This document shows, piece by piece, positions 34,941 through 44,166 of a stretch of DNA of 64,000 nt. Numbering within the stretch: the first letter of the stretch is position 1; each line of letters starts with the position of its first letter. The translations under genes and the position numbers were made by a program. The notes under the pieces were generated by a model, which saw nothing but the letters and a program-made list of their open reading frames with translations, was not told the origin of the DNA and did no database searches. The stretch lies in the NCBI RefSeq assembly GCF_004614185.1, contig NZ_SPVF01000153.1, positions 1 to 64,000 on the forward strand, in the 5' to 3' direction. Origin of the DNA: Zemynaea arenosa (GTDB taxonomy: Bacteria > Pseudomonadota > Gammaproteobacteria > Burkholderiales > Burkholderiaceae_D).

Positions 34941-35783
34941 ATGAACCTGGTCCTCCAAAGCCCCTCCGCCACGCGCGAAACCCTTCAGCGCATCGCCACC
35001 CTGGCTGCCCCGCAGCGCATCGTCGACATCGGCGACCACGCCCTGCGCGCGGAAGGCATCGAGGACACCCAAGCCGTGCGCCAGTCCGTGATGCTGACCG
35101 CCGAAGCGGCCGGCGTGGATGCCTGCTTCATCAGCGCTGGCAAGACGCTCGCCGACTTCAGGCTGGTGGCGATGGACATGGACTCGACGCTGATCACCAT
35201 CGAGTGCATCGACGAAATCGCGGACATGCAGGGGCTGAAGCCGCAGGTGGCGGCGATCACCGAGGCGGCGATGCGCGGTGAGCTTGATTTCTCCGCCAGC
35301 TTGACCAAACGCGTGGCGCTGCTGGAAGGGTTGGATGCGAGCGCGCTGGAACGCGTCTACACCGAACGCCTGCAGATTTCGATGGGCGGCGAAGCGATGC
35401 TGCGCGGCGTGAAGGCCGCGGGCCTGAAAACGCTGCTCGTCTCCGGCGGCTTCACCTTCTTCACTGACCGGCTGAAGGAGAGACTGGGCCTCGACTTCAC
35501 GCACGCCAACCTGCTCGAGATCGTCGATGGCAAGTTGACGGGCCGCGTGGTGGGCGGCATTGTCGACGCCGACGAAAAGATGCGCACCGTGCAGCGCGTT
35601 TGCGGCCAGCTGGGCATCGACCCGCGCGAGGCCATCGTCATGGGCGACGGCGCCAACGACCTCAAAATGATGAGCATCGCCGGCCTCTCCGTCGCCTTCC
35701 GCGCCAAACCCGTGGTTCGCGCCCAAGCGAGCGTCACCCTCAACTTCTCCGGCCTCGACGGCGTTCTTAACGTACTGTCGTAA
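34941..35783 (+). CDS. serB: Phosphoserine phosphatase SerB
   Basis: A 280-residue HAD phosphatase that makes L-serine from O-phosphoserine. The nucleophile motif is MDMDSTLITIECIDE (about residue 76), followed by the Ser motif SGGFTFF and the GDGANDLKMM metal motif. The N-terminal 70 residues are shorter than the ACT-like domain of E. coli SerB. The ATG at 34941 was chosen; an open frame runs back into mfd but has no family sequence. The short gap after mfd holds a palindrome around 34909-34926. Confidence 0.94.
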   Translation: MNLVLQSPSATRETLQRIATLAAPQRIVDIGDHALRAEGIEDTQAVRQSVMLTAEAAGVDACFISAGKTLADFRLVAMDMDSTLITIECIDEIADMQGLKPQVAAITEAAMRGELDFSASLTKRVALLEGLDASALERVYTERLQISMGGEAMLRGVKAAGLKTLLVSGGFTFFTDRLKERLGLDFTHANLLEIVDGKLTGRVVGGIVDADEKMRTVQRVCGQLGIDPREAIVMGDGANDLKMMSIAGLSVAFRAKPVVRAQASVTLNFSGLDGVLNVLS

Positions 35784-35861
35784 CCTGTAACACCCTGTAA
35801 ATTCGGCGCCCGGGGCGCAAACGATTCCGTATCATGTTCGTAATCATAGGGAGATTGCGTC

Positions 35862-36308
35862 ATGAAATACCTCTTTGCCATTGCCGAGCTGGCCGCACTG
35901 GGCGGCTGCGCTACCCAGCAACCGGGGCCGCCGAATTACGGCACGCGCGCGCCCACGGCGTATCAGCAGCCGAGCGACCCGCATCAGTGGCATGTGGTCT
36001 CGGTGGAAAACGTGAACCTGCCGCCGGGCGCGCCGCGACCGGCCAACGAGACGACCACCGTGCTGCCTGCGCCCTCCGCCTCGCAGCCGTCCGTCGCGTA
36101 CCAGTCCGCACCGGTCGTCGTCGCGCCGGCGCCGGTCTACGTGCCCGCACCGGTGATCGTCGACCCGTACTACGAACCGTACTACTACCCGCCCGTCTCG
36201 CTCAGCCTCGGCTTCATGTTCGGGAGCGGCGGCTGGCACCACGGTGGCCGTGGCTGGGGCGGCGTGCATTGGACCCCGCGCGGTCATGGTGGCCGCGGAC
36301 GCCGCTGA
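35862..36308 (+). CDS. Small Pro/Tyr/Gly-rich lipoprotein
   Basis: A 148-residue predicted lipoprotein. The leader MKYLFAIAELAALGGCAT carries a lipobox-like LGGC, then a disordered Pro/Ala/Val-rich stretch (VVVAPAPVYVPAPV), a Tyr-rich patch (DPYYEPYYYPP) and a Gly/His/Arg-rich tail (GGWHHGGRGWGG). GGGAG precedes the ATG. Similar low-complexity lipoproteins are common in Burkholderiales and have no known function. It is followed by two hairpins. Confidence 0.7.
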   Translation: MKYLFAIAELAALGGCATQQPGPPNYGTRAPTAYQQPSDPHQWHVVSVENVNLPPGAPRPANETTTVLPAPSASQPSVAYQSAPVVVAPAPVYVPAPVIVDPYYEPYYYPPVSLSLGFMFGSGGWHHGGRGWGGVHWTPRGHGGRGRR

Positions 36309-36351
36309 GCCCATCGCGGCCCAATAAAACCGGCATCCGAAACGCCGTAAA

Positions 36352-36371
36352 ACACCGCACAAAAGCGGTGC
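36352..36371 (+). terminator. Small hairpin downstream of the lipoprotein gene
   Basis: CACCGC and GCGGTG arms enclose an A-rich loop. There is no T-run, so it is weak by itself and may only assist the stronger hairpin 15 bp further on. Confidence 0.35.
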
Positions 36372-36385
36372 AAAAACCTCCCCTC

Positions 36386-36420
36386 AACGTGGCTGGAAGC
36401 GCAAGTTTCCAGCCACGTTT
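36386..36420. terminator. Strong Rho-independent terminator
   Basis: A perfect 13-bp stem (AACGTGGCTGGAA and its complement) has an 8-nt loop, and the 3' arm runs directly into T residues. It ends the lipoprotein transcript and isolates the liv operon. Confidence 0.85.
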
Positions 36421-36455
36421 TCCTTACGCGCCGCTTACACAACTCCACTGATTTC

Positions 36456-36513
36456 CGATTGCTGCGGCGCGTCACAGCAATCGATTGCTGTCGTTCCTAA
36501 TCGTACCTAGAAT
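36456..36513 (+). promoter_or_regulatory. Candidate liv operon operator and -10
   Basis: A perfect 16-bp palindrome CAGCAATCGATTGCTG sits at 36475-36490. A further half-site CGATTGCTG lies at 36456-36464, 26 bp before the second arm of the palindrome. A TAGAAT at 36508-36513 could be the -10. The palindrome would therefore overlap the -35 region, which fits a repressor site. The cognate regulator is not in the neighbourhood. Confidence 0.5.
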
Positions 36514-36571
36514 GGGTTGCCGATGGATTAACTCATCCACGCACATAACGACGACATAACGGAGATGACAC

Positions 36572-37726
36572 ATGAGTTTCAAGGTGAAAGCGCTTGTAGC
36601 AGGTCTGGCGGTAGGCTTTGCAATGGCGGCATCGGCCGCTGAGCCGATCAAGATTGGCGTGTCCGGCCCGTTCACGGGTGGCTCGGCCCCGATGGGTGTC
36701 TCGATGCGCGACGGGGTGCGCCTCGCGGTCGCAGAAGTCAACGCCAAGGGCGGGGTGCTGGGCCGCCAGATCCAGCTGGTGGAACGCGACGACGAAGCCA
36801 AGCCGGAACGCGGCGTGCAGGTCGCGCAGGAGCTGATCAACAAGGAGCACGTGGTGGCCACCGTCGGCTACATCAACACGGGCGTTGCCCTGGCCTCGCA
36901 GCGCTTCTACCAGGAAGCCAAGATCCCGGTGATGAACAACGTGGCCACTGGCTCCATCGTCACCAAGCAGTTCGCGGACAAGCCGGAGAACTACATCTTC
37001 CGCAACTCGGCCAACGACACCATCCAGTCCAAGATGATCGCGGACGAAGCGCAGCGCCGCGGCTTCAAGAAGATCGCGATCCTGGCTGACTCCACCAACT
37101 ACGGCCAACTGGGCCGCGCGGACCTGGAGAAGGTGCTGGAATCAAAAGGCATCAAGCCGGTCGCCGTCGAGAAGTACAACATCGGCGACGTCGACATGAC
37201 CGCGCAGCTGCTGAAGGCCAAGATGGCCGGCGCCGACGTGGTGCTCACCTACGGCATCGGCCCCGAACTCGCGCAGATCGCCAACGGCATGGAGAAATTG
37301 GGCTGGAAAGTGCCGATGATCGGCAGCTGGACCCTGGCGATGGCGAACTTCGTCGATAACGCGGGCAAGAACGGTGAAGGCACGCGCATGCCGCAGACCT
37401 TCATCCAGGATCCGAACACGCCGATGCGCAAGGCCTTCATCGAGAAGTATGTGGCGACCTACAAGCCGGCTGGCGGCAAGATGCCGTCCGCGGTGTCCGC
37501 CGCCCAGGGCTACGATTCGATCCTGCTGCTGACCGCCGCCATCAAGCAGGCCAACAGCACGGAGGGTCCGAAGATCGTGGCCGCGCTGGAGAACCTGAAG
37601 GACAAGGTCGACGGCGTCGTCACCACCTACAACAAGCCCTACACCAAGGCCGACCACGAAGCCATCAACGCCGAGAACACGGTGTTCGGCGAAGTGAAAG
37701 CCGGACACGTGGTGCTGGCGAAGTAA
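36572..37726 (+). CDS. livK: Branched-chain amino acid ABC transporter, periplasmic binding protein
   Basis: A 384-residue exported binding protein (signal peptide to about residue 23, ending MAASAAEP) of the Leu/Ile/Val-binding family (PF13458 type). The ligand-lobe signatures IGVSGPFTGGSAPMGVSM, RDGVRLAVAEVNAKGG and QAQELINKEHVVA-like segments are clear. It delivers ligand to the permease/ATPase encoded downstream. GGAG lies 8 nt before the ATG. A terminator or attenuator separates it from livH, so the binding protein is probably made in excess over the membrane parts. Confidence 0.92.
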   Translation: MSFKVKALVAGLAVGFAMAASAAEPIKIGVSGPFTGGSAPMGVSMRDGVRLAVAEVNAKGGVLGRQIQLVERDDEAKPERGVQVAQELINKEHVVATVGYINTGVALASQRFYQEAKIPVMNNVATGSIVTKQFADKPENYIFRNSANDTIQSKMIADEAQRRGFKKIAILADSTNYGQLGRADLEKVLESKGIKPVAVEKYNIGDVDMTAQLLKAKMAGADVVLTYGIGPELAQIANGMEKLGWKVPMIGSWTLAMANFVDNAGKNGEGTRMPQTFIQDPNTPMRKAFIEKYVATYKPAGGKMPSAVSAAQGYDSILLLTAAIKQANSTEGPKIVAALENLKDKVDGVVTTYNKPYTKADHEAINAENTVFGEVKAGHVVLAK

Positions 37727-37740
37727 GCGCCGCACCGAGC

Positions 37741-37777
37741 AAACGGCCAGACTTGTTTTCAAGCCTGGCCGTTTTTT
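37741..37777 (+). terminator. Terminator/attenuator between livK and livH
   Basis: A 10-bp stem AAACGGCCAG/CTGGCCGTTT has an inner CTTG/CAAG pairing and a run of seven T residues. It should reduce read-through into livH, livMG and livF. Confidence 0.85.
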
Positions 37778-37805
37778 TGTATGTCGCAGTTGTATGAGGT
37801 CTTGA

Positions 37806-38696
37806 ATGGATATCCTGTTGCAGCTGGTCGTCTCCGGCATTGCGCTCGGCATGATCTACGCGGTCATCGCCTTCGGCTATCAGCTTACGTTTGCCACCTC
37901 CGGCACCCTCAATTTCGGCCAGGGCGAGGCGCTCATGCTGGGCGCCATGGTCGGCCTCACGCTCGTCGGCACCATCCACGGCGGGCCGTACGTGAACTAC
38001 TGGCTGATGATCCCCATCGTGATGGTGTTCGGCGCCCTGCAGGGCGTGGTGGTGGAATGGATCGGCGTGCGCCCGGCCATCCGCATCAAGTCTGAATTCG
38101 GGTGGATCATGTCCACCATCGCGCTGGCGATCATCTTCAAGAACGTAGCGGAGAACGTGTGGGGCAAGGACAACTACCCCTTCCCCTCGCCGCTGTCGGC
38201 GATGCCGATCCAGATCGGCCCTGTCGGCGTGCAGCCGATGCAGATCGCAGTGGTGGTGGGTGCGCTGGCCATCATGCTGGCGGTGGAGCTCTTCAACCGC
38301 AAGTCCATCTACGGCAAGGCCGTGGTGGCGACGGCCAATGACCGCGACGCGGCGGGCCTCATGGGCATCAACACCAAACTGGTGATCACGTTCTCGTACG
38401 CGCTGTCCTCCGCCGTCGCGGCGTTCGCGGGTGCGCTGGTGGCGCCACTGGCGCAAGCCTCGGCCAACATGGGCGCTTCGCTCGGCCTGAAGGCCTTTGC
38501 GGTGGCGATCATCGGCGGGCTGACCTCGGGCATCGGCGCCATCGTCGGCGGCATCATCCTCGGCATCGCCGAAACCTGCACGGGCTTCTATATCTCCAGC
38601 GGCTACAAGGAGGTACCCGGGCTTCTGCTCCTGCTGCTGGTGCTGGCCGTGAAACCGGCGGGCCTGTTCGGCAAGACCGCGATCAAGAAGGTGTGA
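37806..38696 (+). CDS. livH: Branched-chain amino acid ABC transporter permease LivH
   Basis: A 296-residue inner-membrane permease with about eight hydrophobic segments and the family sequence FATSGTLNFGQGEALMLGAM near the N-terminus, plus a C-terminal GLTSGIGAIVGGIILGIAE coupling region. It forms the translocation pore with LivM. The next gene starts 2 nt after its stop. Confidence 0.94.
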   Translation: MDILLQLVVSGIALGMIYAVIAFGYQLTFATSGTLNFGQGEALMLGAMVGLTLVGTIHGGPYVNYWLMIPIVMVFGALQGVVVEWIGVRPAIRIKSEFGWIMSTIALAIIFKNVAENVWGKDNYPFPSPLSAMPIQIGPVGVQPMQIAVVVGALAIMLAVELFNRKSIYGKAVVATANDRDAAGLMGINTKLVITFSYALSSAVAAFAGALVAPLAQASANMGASLGLKAFAVAIIGGLTSGIGAIVGGIILGIAETCTGFYISSGYKEVPGLLLLLLVLAVKPAGLFGKTAIKKV

Positions 38697-38698
38697 CG

Positions 38699-40645
38699 AT
38701 GAGCCGAACGACCTTGATTGCATCCATTCTCGGGCTGGCGGCGCTGGCGGTCTTCCCGTTCGCCGTCGCAAACCCCTACTACATCCACCTCGCGCAGACC
38801 ATCCTGATCTACGCGATCCTGCTGTTCGGCCTCGATATCGTGGTGGGCTACACCGGGCAGGTGTCGCTGGGCCACGCGGGCCTGTTTGGCATTGGCTCGT
38901 ACATCACCGGGGTGTTGATCACCAAGCTGGGCGTGTCCTGGTGGCTGGCGATTGCCGCGTCGATTGGCGGCGCGGCGCTGTGCGGCGCCATCCTCGCCCT
39001 GCCTGCCCTGCGCGTCACCGGCCCGTACCTGGCGATGGTGACGCTGGCCTTCGGTACCATCGCGCAAATCCTCATCAACGAGATGGGTTTCATCACCGAA
39101 GGGCCGCTCGGCATCAAGGTGCCGAAGCCGGACGTGGGCAGCTACCACTTCAGCGACCTGGCCTACTACTACCTGGTGTGCGGCTTCATGGTGGCGTCAC
39201 TGCTGGTGGCGCACCGCATCCTGCGCTCGCACCTGGGCCGCGCCTTCGAGGCGCTGCGCGACTCGCCGATTGCGTCGGACTGCATGGGCGTCTCGGTGTA
39301 CCGCTACAAGGTGTACGCCTTCGTGATCAGTGCCGCGCTGGCGGGGCTGTCGGGCGGGCTGTATGCCTCGTCGGAGGAATACATCAACCCGAACAGCTAC
39401 AACTTCGAGCTGACCATCACTTTCCTGCTGGCGGTGATCATGGGTGGGCGCAAGAGCCGCGTCGGTTCGCTGATCGGCGCGGTGATCGTGGTGATGCTCC
39501 CCAGCCTGCTGCAGGACATCGAGACCTTCCGCCACATTGCGGTCGGCTTTGCGGCGCTGATGGCGATCGGCGCGGCCTTCCTGCTGGGTAAAGGGCGCAC
39601 CACGCCGCGCAAGGTGGCGATCCCGGTGATCGCGACCGTCGCCATGGCCGTGTTCTCGTACAAGCTGGAGAACATGACGGACTGGCGCCTCACCATCTTC
39701 GGTCTCATGACGCTGTTCGTGGTGTACTACCTGCAGGACGGGATCGTGGGCTGGTTCAAGGCGCTGGTCGGACGCGGCGTGCGGCACGAGGCGGCCCTGG
39801 CGCCGAGCTCCGCCGAGGGTGCGCTGATCGGCGTGAGCACCGATGGCAATGGCGCCACGCTGCTGAAGGCCGACCAGGTGCTGATGCAGTTCGGCGGCCT
39901 GAAGGCGCTGAACAACGTGTCGCTGGACGTGGCCAAGGGCGCGGTGCATGGCCTCATCGGCCCGAACGGCTCGGGCAAGAGCACGATGATGAATGTCCTC
40001 ACCGGCATCTACCGGCCCACCAGCGGCGGGGTGCAGTTCGACGGCGTGGCGGTGGTGGGGCGGTCCCCGGCGCAGATCGCGCTGGGCGGCATCGCGCGCA
40101 CCTTCCAGAACGTGCAGCTGTTCGGCGAGATGACGTCCACCGAGAACGTCCTGGTCGGCCTGCATCATACCTTCCGCTCCAACGTGGCGGATGTGATGCT
40201 GCATACGCCGCGCTACCTGCGCGAGGAACGGGCGGCGCGCGAGCGGGCAGCGAGCATCCTGGAATTCGTGGGCCTGTCCGACCTGGCCAACGAAGAGGCG
40301 CGCAACCTCCCCTACGGCAAACAGCGCCTGCTCGAAATCGGCCGCGCGCTGGCGCTCAACCCACGCCTGCTGCTGCTGGATGAACCGGCGGCAGGTCTCA
40401 CCGCGCCGGACATCAAGGAGCTGATGGCCATCATCCGCAAGATCCGCGGCGAAGGCATCACCATCATCCTGATCGAGCACCACATGGACGTGGTGATGTC
40501 GATCTCCGATACCGTGACCGTGCTCGATTTCGGCCAGAAGATCGCCGAAGGCACGCCAGCGTCCGTGCAGAACGACCCCAAGGTCATCGAAGCCTACCTG
40601 GGCGGCGGCAGCGAGCCGCTGGCTTCGGACATGGCAGCGCAATAG
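38699..40645 (+). CDS. livMG: Fused LivM permease-LivG ATPase
   Basis: A 648-residue protein. Residues 1-300 are a LivM permease (GYTGQVSLGHAGLFGIGSYI is the family signature). Residues about 305-355 add two more TM stretches (VAIPVIATVAMAVFSY; IFGLMTLFVVYYLQDG). Residues about 395-640 are a LivG ATPase with Walker A GPNGSGKSTMMN, signature LPYGKQRLLEIGRAL, and LLLLDEPAAGL. Fusing permease and ATPase fixes their stoichiometry and is seen in some Burkholderiales. The ATG at 38699 was chosen over a GTG two codons earlier. Confidence 0.93.
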   Translation: MSRTTLIASILGLAALAVFPFAVANPYYIHLAQTILIYAILLFGLDIVVGYTGQVSLGHAGLFGIGSYITGVLITKLGVSWWLAIAASIGGAALCGAILALPALRVTGPYLAMVTLAFGTIAQILINEMGFITEGPLGIKVPKPDVGSYHFSDLAYYYLVCGFMVASLLVAHRILRSHLGRAFEALRDSPIASDCMGVSVYRYKVYAFVISAALAGLSGGLYASSEEYINPNSYNFELTITFLLAVIMGGRKSRVGSLIGAVIVVMLPSLLQDIETFRHIAVGFAALMAIGAAFLLGKGRTTPRKVAIPVIATVAMAVFSYKLENMTDWRLTIFGLMTLFVVYYLQDGIVGWFKALVGRGVRHEAALAPSSAEGALIGVSTDGNGATLLKADQVLMQFGGLKALNNVSLDVAKGAVHGLIGPNGSGKSTMMNVLTGIYRPTSGGVQFDGVAVVGRSPAQIALGGIARTFQNVQLFGEMTSTENVLVGLHHTFRSNVADVMLHTPRYLREERAARERAASILEFVGLSDLANEEARNLPYGKQRLLEIGRALALNPRLLLLDEPAAGLTAPDIKELMAIIRKIRGEGITIILIEHHMDVVMSISDTVTVLDFGQKIAEGTPASVQNDPKVIEAYLGGGSEPLASDMAAQ

Positions 40646-40660
40646 AAAAGGGGCCAAGAC

Positions 40661-41383
40661 ATGCTATCCATATCCAATCTCCACGCGGCCTATGGCAAGG
40701 TTGAGGTCCTGCACGGGATCTCGCTGGATGTCCCGAAGGGCAAGCTGGTCACGCTGATCGGCTCCAATGGCGCGGGCAAGACCACCACCATGCGCGCCAT
40801 CTCAGGCATGCTCAGGCCAAAGGCGGGCAACGTCACGCTCGATGGCAAGGACATCACCGGGCTCGATTCGCACCGCATCGCGCGCGCGGGGCTGGCGCAT
40901 TCGCCCGAAGGCCGGCGCGTGTTCTCCACCATGTCCGTCACCGACAACCTGCTGCTGGGGGCCTTTCCGCGCTTCACCCGCGCGCGGCCCAAAGGGGACG
41001 TCAAGCACGATCTCGAGAAGGCCATGGAGCTGTTCCCGCGCCTGAAGGAGCGCCAGCACCAGTTGGCAGGCACGCTGTCCGGCGGCGAGCAGCAGATGCT
41101 GGCCATGGCGCGCGCGGTCATGCTCAACCCCGAGGTGATCCTGCTGGACGAGCCGTCGATGGGTCTGGCCCCGATCCTGGTCGAGGAAGTCTTCCGCATC
41201 ATCACGCGCCTGAAAGCCGAGGGCGTGACCATGCTGCTCGTCGAGCAGTTCGCGGCGGCGGCGCTGAACGTGGCTGACTACGGCTACGTGCTGGAAAACG
41301 GCCGCATCTCCGTCCACGGCCCCGCCGCCTCGCTCAAGACCGACCCCAAAGTCATCGCTGCCTACCTGGGCGGCGCCCACTGA
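40661..41383 (+). CDS. livF: Branched-chain amino acid ABC transporter ATPase LivF
   Basis: A 240-residue ABC ATPase with Walker A GSNGAGKTTTMR, signature LSGGEQQMLAMARAV and VILLDEPSMGLAP. The LivF hallmark SPEGRRVFSTMSVTDNLLLG is present. It is the last gene of the liv operon, 15 nt after livMG, and pairs with the LivG half of that fusion. Confidence 0.95.
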   Translation: MLSISNLHAAYGKVEVLHGISLDVPKGKLVTLIGSNGAGKTTTMRAISGMLRPKAGNVTLDGKDITGLDSHRIARAGLAHSPEGRRVFSTMSVTDNLLLGAFPRFTRARPKGDVKHDLEKAMELFPRLKERQHQLAGTLSGGEQQMLAMARAVMLNPEVILLDEPSMGLAPILVEEVFRIITRLKAEGVTMLLVEQFAAAALNVADYGYVLENGRISVHGPAASLKTDPKVIAAYLGGAH

Positions 41384-41423
41384 CCGCGCTTGCTAGAATG
41401 GCACCAACTTTTGAGGAGCCACC

Positions 41424-41783
41424 ATGAACCAGACCTACGTGCAAGATGCCGCCTTTGAAAACGTCAAGCAGACCGCGCGGATGCTGTATATCGCGCATGG
41501 CGTCTGCTTCTTCTTTTCGCTGGGCGCCTTCAACCTCATCCCGCTGATCATCAACTACATCAAGCGCCAGGACGCCTACGGCACCTACGTCTACTCGCAC
41601 CATTCGTGGATGATCCGCTCGTTCTGGTACTACGTGGCGCTGTGGGTGATCGGGTGGATCGTGTTCGTCACGCTGATCGGTATTCCGGTGGCGATCCTGA
41701 TCTGGGGCTTCGCGTGGCTGTTCGAGGCGTATCGCCTGATCCGCGGCTTCGTGGACCTCAACAACGGCCGCCCGATGGAATGA
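41424..41783 (+). CDS. DUF4870 membrane protein
   Basis: A 119-residue inner-membrane protein with three TM segments (about 20-45, 68-85, 86-108) and the family pattern AHGVCFFFSLGAFNLIPLII, INYIKRQDAYGTYVYSHHSW. The charged linker between TM1 and TM2 is typical of DUF4870/Tic20-like small proteins. The function is unknown. A TAGAAT at 41392-41397 and GAGGAG before the ATG give it its own promoter and good translation. Confidence 0.8.
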   Translation: MNQTYVQDAAFENVKQTARMLYIAHGVCFFFSLGAFNLIPLIINYIKRQDAYGTYVYSHHSWMIRSFWYYVALWVIGWIVFVTLIGIPVAILIWGFAWLFEAYRLIRGFVDLNNGRPME

Positions 41784-41908
41784 GGCGGTCACCCGGCCGG
41801 TTTGAGTATTTGTCATGATGTGAAAAACCGACAGAGCAATACGCCTCTTGGGCTGGCCGCCGTATTCCATCGTACAATTCTGGTGTCTGAGAGCAACTAG
41901 GGATAACG

Positions 41909-42862
41909 ATGAAATCAGTGCAGCAGGAAGTCGACGAGCGCAGCAACCTCGCCGGGACCAACAAATTTGAACTGCTGTTGTTCCGCCTGGGCGAAGACGC
42001 GCAAAGCGGCCGCTCGGAGCTGTTCGGCATTAACGTCTTCAAGATCCGCGAGATCGTGGCCATGCCGCCGATCACCGCGGTCGCAGGCTCGGTGCCGCAC
42101 ATGCTGGGCGTGGTCAACCTGCGCGGCCAGATCATCCAGGTGCTGGACCTCCCCGCCATCGCCGGTTGCACGCCCAAGACGGGCCTGAACATCATGCTGG
42201 TGACCGAGTTCGCGCGCACCACCCAGGCTTTCGCGGTCGAATCGGTGGAAGACATCGTGCGTCTCGACTGGAACCAGGTGCTGTCGGCGGAAGCTTCGAC
42301 GGCCGGCGGCATGGTGACCTCGATCGCCCGCATCAAGGACGGCGACGAGCAGCGCCTCGCGCAGGTGCTGGACGTCGAGACCATCCTGCGCCGTCTGAAC
42401 CCGCCCGAGAAGCCGGACGTGGACACCTCCACCATCGGCCCGAAGATCAAGCTGAAGCCGGGCCAGATGGTTGTGGCCTGCGATGACTCGTATGTCGCGC
42501 GCTCGATCATCGAGCAGGGCCTGGAAGCCCTCGGCCTGGAATACGTCATGCTCAAGACGGGCAAGGAAGCGTGGGACAAACTGAATACCCTGGCTTCGAT
42601 GGCCGAGAAAGACGGCGGGACCATCGCCGACAAAGTGGCCTTCGTGCTGACCGACCTTGAAATGCCGGAGATGGACGGGTTCACCCTCACCCGCAACATC
42701 AAGCAAAGCCAGAAGCTGGGCGTGCTGCCGGTGGTGATCCACTCTTCGCTGTCCGGTACGACCAACGAAGACCACGTGCGCTCGGTGGGTGCGGACGCCT
42801 ATGTCGCCAAGTTCAACTCGGACGACCTGGCCTCCACGATCCGCCACGTGCTGAAGCAGTAA
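41909..42862 (+). CDS. cheV: Chemotaxis coupling protein CheV
   Basis: A 317-residue protein with an N-terminal CheW-like domain (about 20-165, with IREIVAMPPITAVAGSVPHM and GVVNLRGQIIQVLDLPAI) and a C-terminal receiver domain (about 185-315, phospho-acceptor in FVLTDLEMPEMDGF). It links chemoreceptors to CheA and may buffer phosphate during adaptation. A TACAAT lies about 30 nt upstream. No che operon is in the window, but an MCP gene lies at 53214. Confidence 0.92.
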   Translation: MKSVQQEVDERSNLAGTNKFELLLFRLGEDAQSGRSELFGINVFKIREIVAMPPITAVAGSVPHMLGVVNLRGQIIQVLDLPAIAGCTPKTGLNIMLVTEFARTTQAFAVESVEDIVRLDWNQVLSAEASTAGGMVTSIARIKDGDEQRLAQVLDVETILRRLNPPEKPDVDTSTIGPKIKLKPGQMVVACDDSYVARSIIEQGLEALGLEYVMLKTGKEAWDKLNTLASMAEKDGGTIADKVAFVLTDLEMPEMDGFTLTRNIKQSQKLGVLPVVIHSSLSGTTNEDHVRSVGADAYVAKFNSDDLASTIRHVLKQ

Positions 42863-42883
42863 GCTTCCCCCGCTCCCGATGCG

Positions 42884-42915
42884 ACGGCGCCGCGGTTCAT
42901 CCCCGGCGCCGTTTT
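42884..42915. terminator. Terminator after cheV
   Basis: ACGGCGCCG and CGGCGCCGT arms are followed by TTTT. It lies between convergent cheV and metC. Confidence 0.75.
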
Positions 42916-44084
42916 CATTTTCCCAGTTCGGCCAGTGCCTGTGCCAGGTCCGCGATCAGGTCCTGCGGGTCTTCAAGGCCGATGTGCAGGCGGACCAGCG
43001 TCCCCTTGTCGGGCCAGTTTGGGCGCATGCGCTGGACGTTATAGGGCATCACCAGGCTGTGCGCCCCGCCCCAGCTGTAGCCGATCTTGAAGAGTGTCAG
43101 CGCATCGACGAAGCGGTCGGTCTGCTGCTCGGTGTAGCGCTCATCGAGCGTGAACGAGAACAGGCCGCCCGCGCCGGTGAAGTCGCGCTGCCACACATCG
43201 TGGCCGGGGCAGTCCGCAAAGGCCGGGTGCAGCATGCGGGTGACCTCCGGGCGGGCCTGCAGCCATGTGGCCACGGCGCGGGCGCCTGCATCGTGCGCGT
43301 CGAAGCGCACCTTCAAGGACGACAGGCCGCGCATGACGAGGTAGGCATCGTCCGCGCTGACGCCCATGCCCAGCCGCATGTGGGCCATGGCGATGCGGTC
43401 GTTCAGGGCGCGGTCGCGCGTGATGACGGCGCCCATCAGCAGGTCCGAGCCGCCGGACTGGTACTTGGTGAGCGCCTGCAGGACGATGTCCGCGCCGACG
43501 TCGAAGCCCTTCAGCGCGAGTCCTGCCGACCAGGTGTTGTCGAGAGCGACCAGCGCACCTTTGGCATGGGCGGCCGCCGCGATGGCGGGAACGTCCGGCA
43601 CCTCCATGGTCACGGAACCCGGCGCCTCCGCCCATACCAGCTTCGTGTTCGGCTGGATCAGCTCCGCAATGCCCGCGCCGATCAGCGGGTCGTAGTAGCG
43701 GGCGGAGACGCCAAAGTCGCGCGCCAGCCAGCTCCCCATCTCGCTGTTCGGGTAGTACACGTTTTGCGGCATCAGGACATCGTCGCCCGCCTTGAGCAGC
43801 GCCATATCGACCATCGCAATGGCCGCCAGCCCGCTAGGCGCGAGCAGGCCATGCGCACCGCCCTCGATAGCGGCGAGGCGCGCTTCAAGCGTGAAGGTGG
43901 TGGGGGTGCCGTGCAGGCCGTAGGTGTAGGCCTGCTTGCTCTTCCAGTCGCCCGAGCGCATCGCGGCAACATTCGGGAACAGGACGGTGGAGGCGTGATG
44001 GATCGCCGGCGGGAAGGCCGAGAAGCCGTCCGGCGGCGTGTACGGGTCGTGGATGATCGAGGTGGAGGGAGCGGGCTTTTTCAT
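42915..44084 (-). CDS. metC: Cystathionine beta-lyase
   Basis: A 389-residue PLP enzyme of the Cys/Met metabolism family that cleaves cystathionine to homocysteine, pyruvate and ammonia. The PLP lysine lies in QALTKYQSGGSD; other landmarks are the PLP-Asp region ALVALDNTWSAGLAL and YTYGLHGTPTT near the N-terminus. The wording around the lysine matches MetC rather than MetB. The ATG at 44084 was chosen; a TTG six codons earlier is possible. Its end touches the cheV terminator. Confidence 0.88.
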   Translation of the reverse strand: MKKPAPSTSIIHDPYTPPDGFSAFPPAIHHASTVLFPNVAAMRSGDWKSKQAYTYGLHGTPTTFTLEARLAAIEGGAHGLLAPSGLAAIAMVDMALLKAGDDVLMPQNVYYPNSEMGSWLARDFGVSARYYDPLIGAGIAELIQPNTKLVWAEAPGSVTMEVPDVPAIAAAAHAKGALVALDNTWSAGLALKGFDVGADIVLQALTKYQSGGSDLLMGAVITRDRALNDRIAMAHMRLGMGVSADDAYLVMRGLSSLKVRFDAHDAGARAVATWLQARPEVTRMLHPAFADCPGHDVWQRDFTGAGGLFSFTLDERYTEQQTDRFVDALTLFKIGYSWGGAHSLVMPYNVQRMRPNWPDKGTLVRLHIGLEDPQDLIADLAQALAELGK

Positions 44085-44166
44085 CGGCGCAGTGTAGCCC
44101 AATTGGCTACGGCCTGCGCCCCATGGCGCTCCCCAGGCGCGGTTGCGGGCCGCGCCTGAGCTGCCG

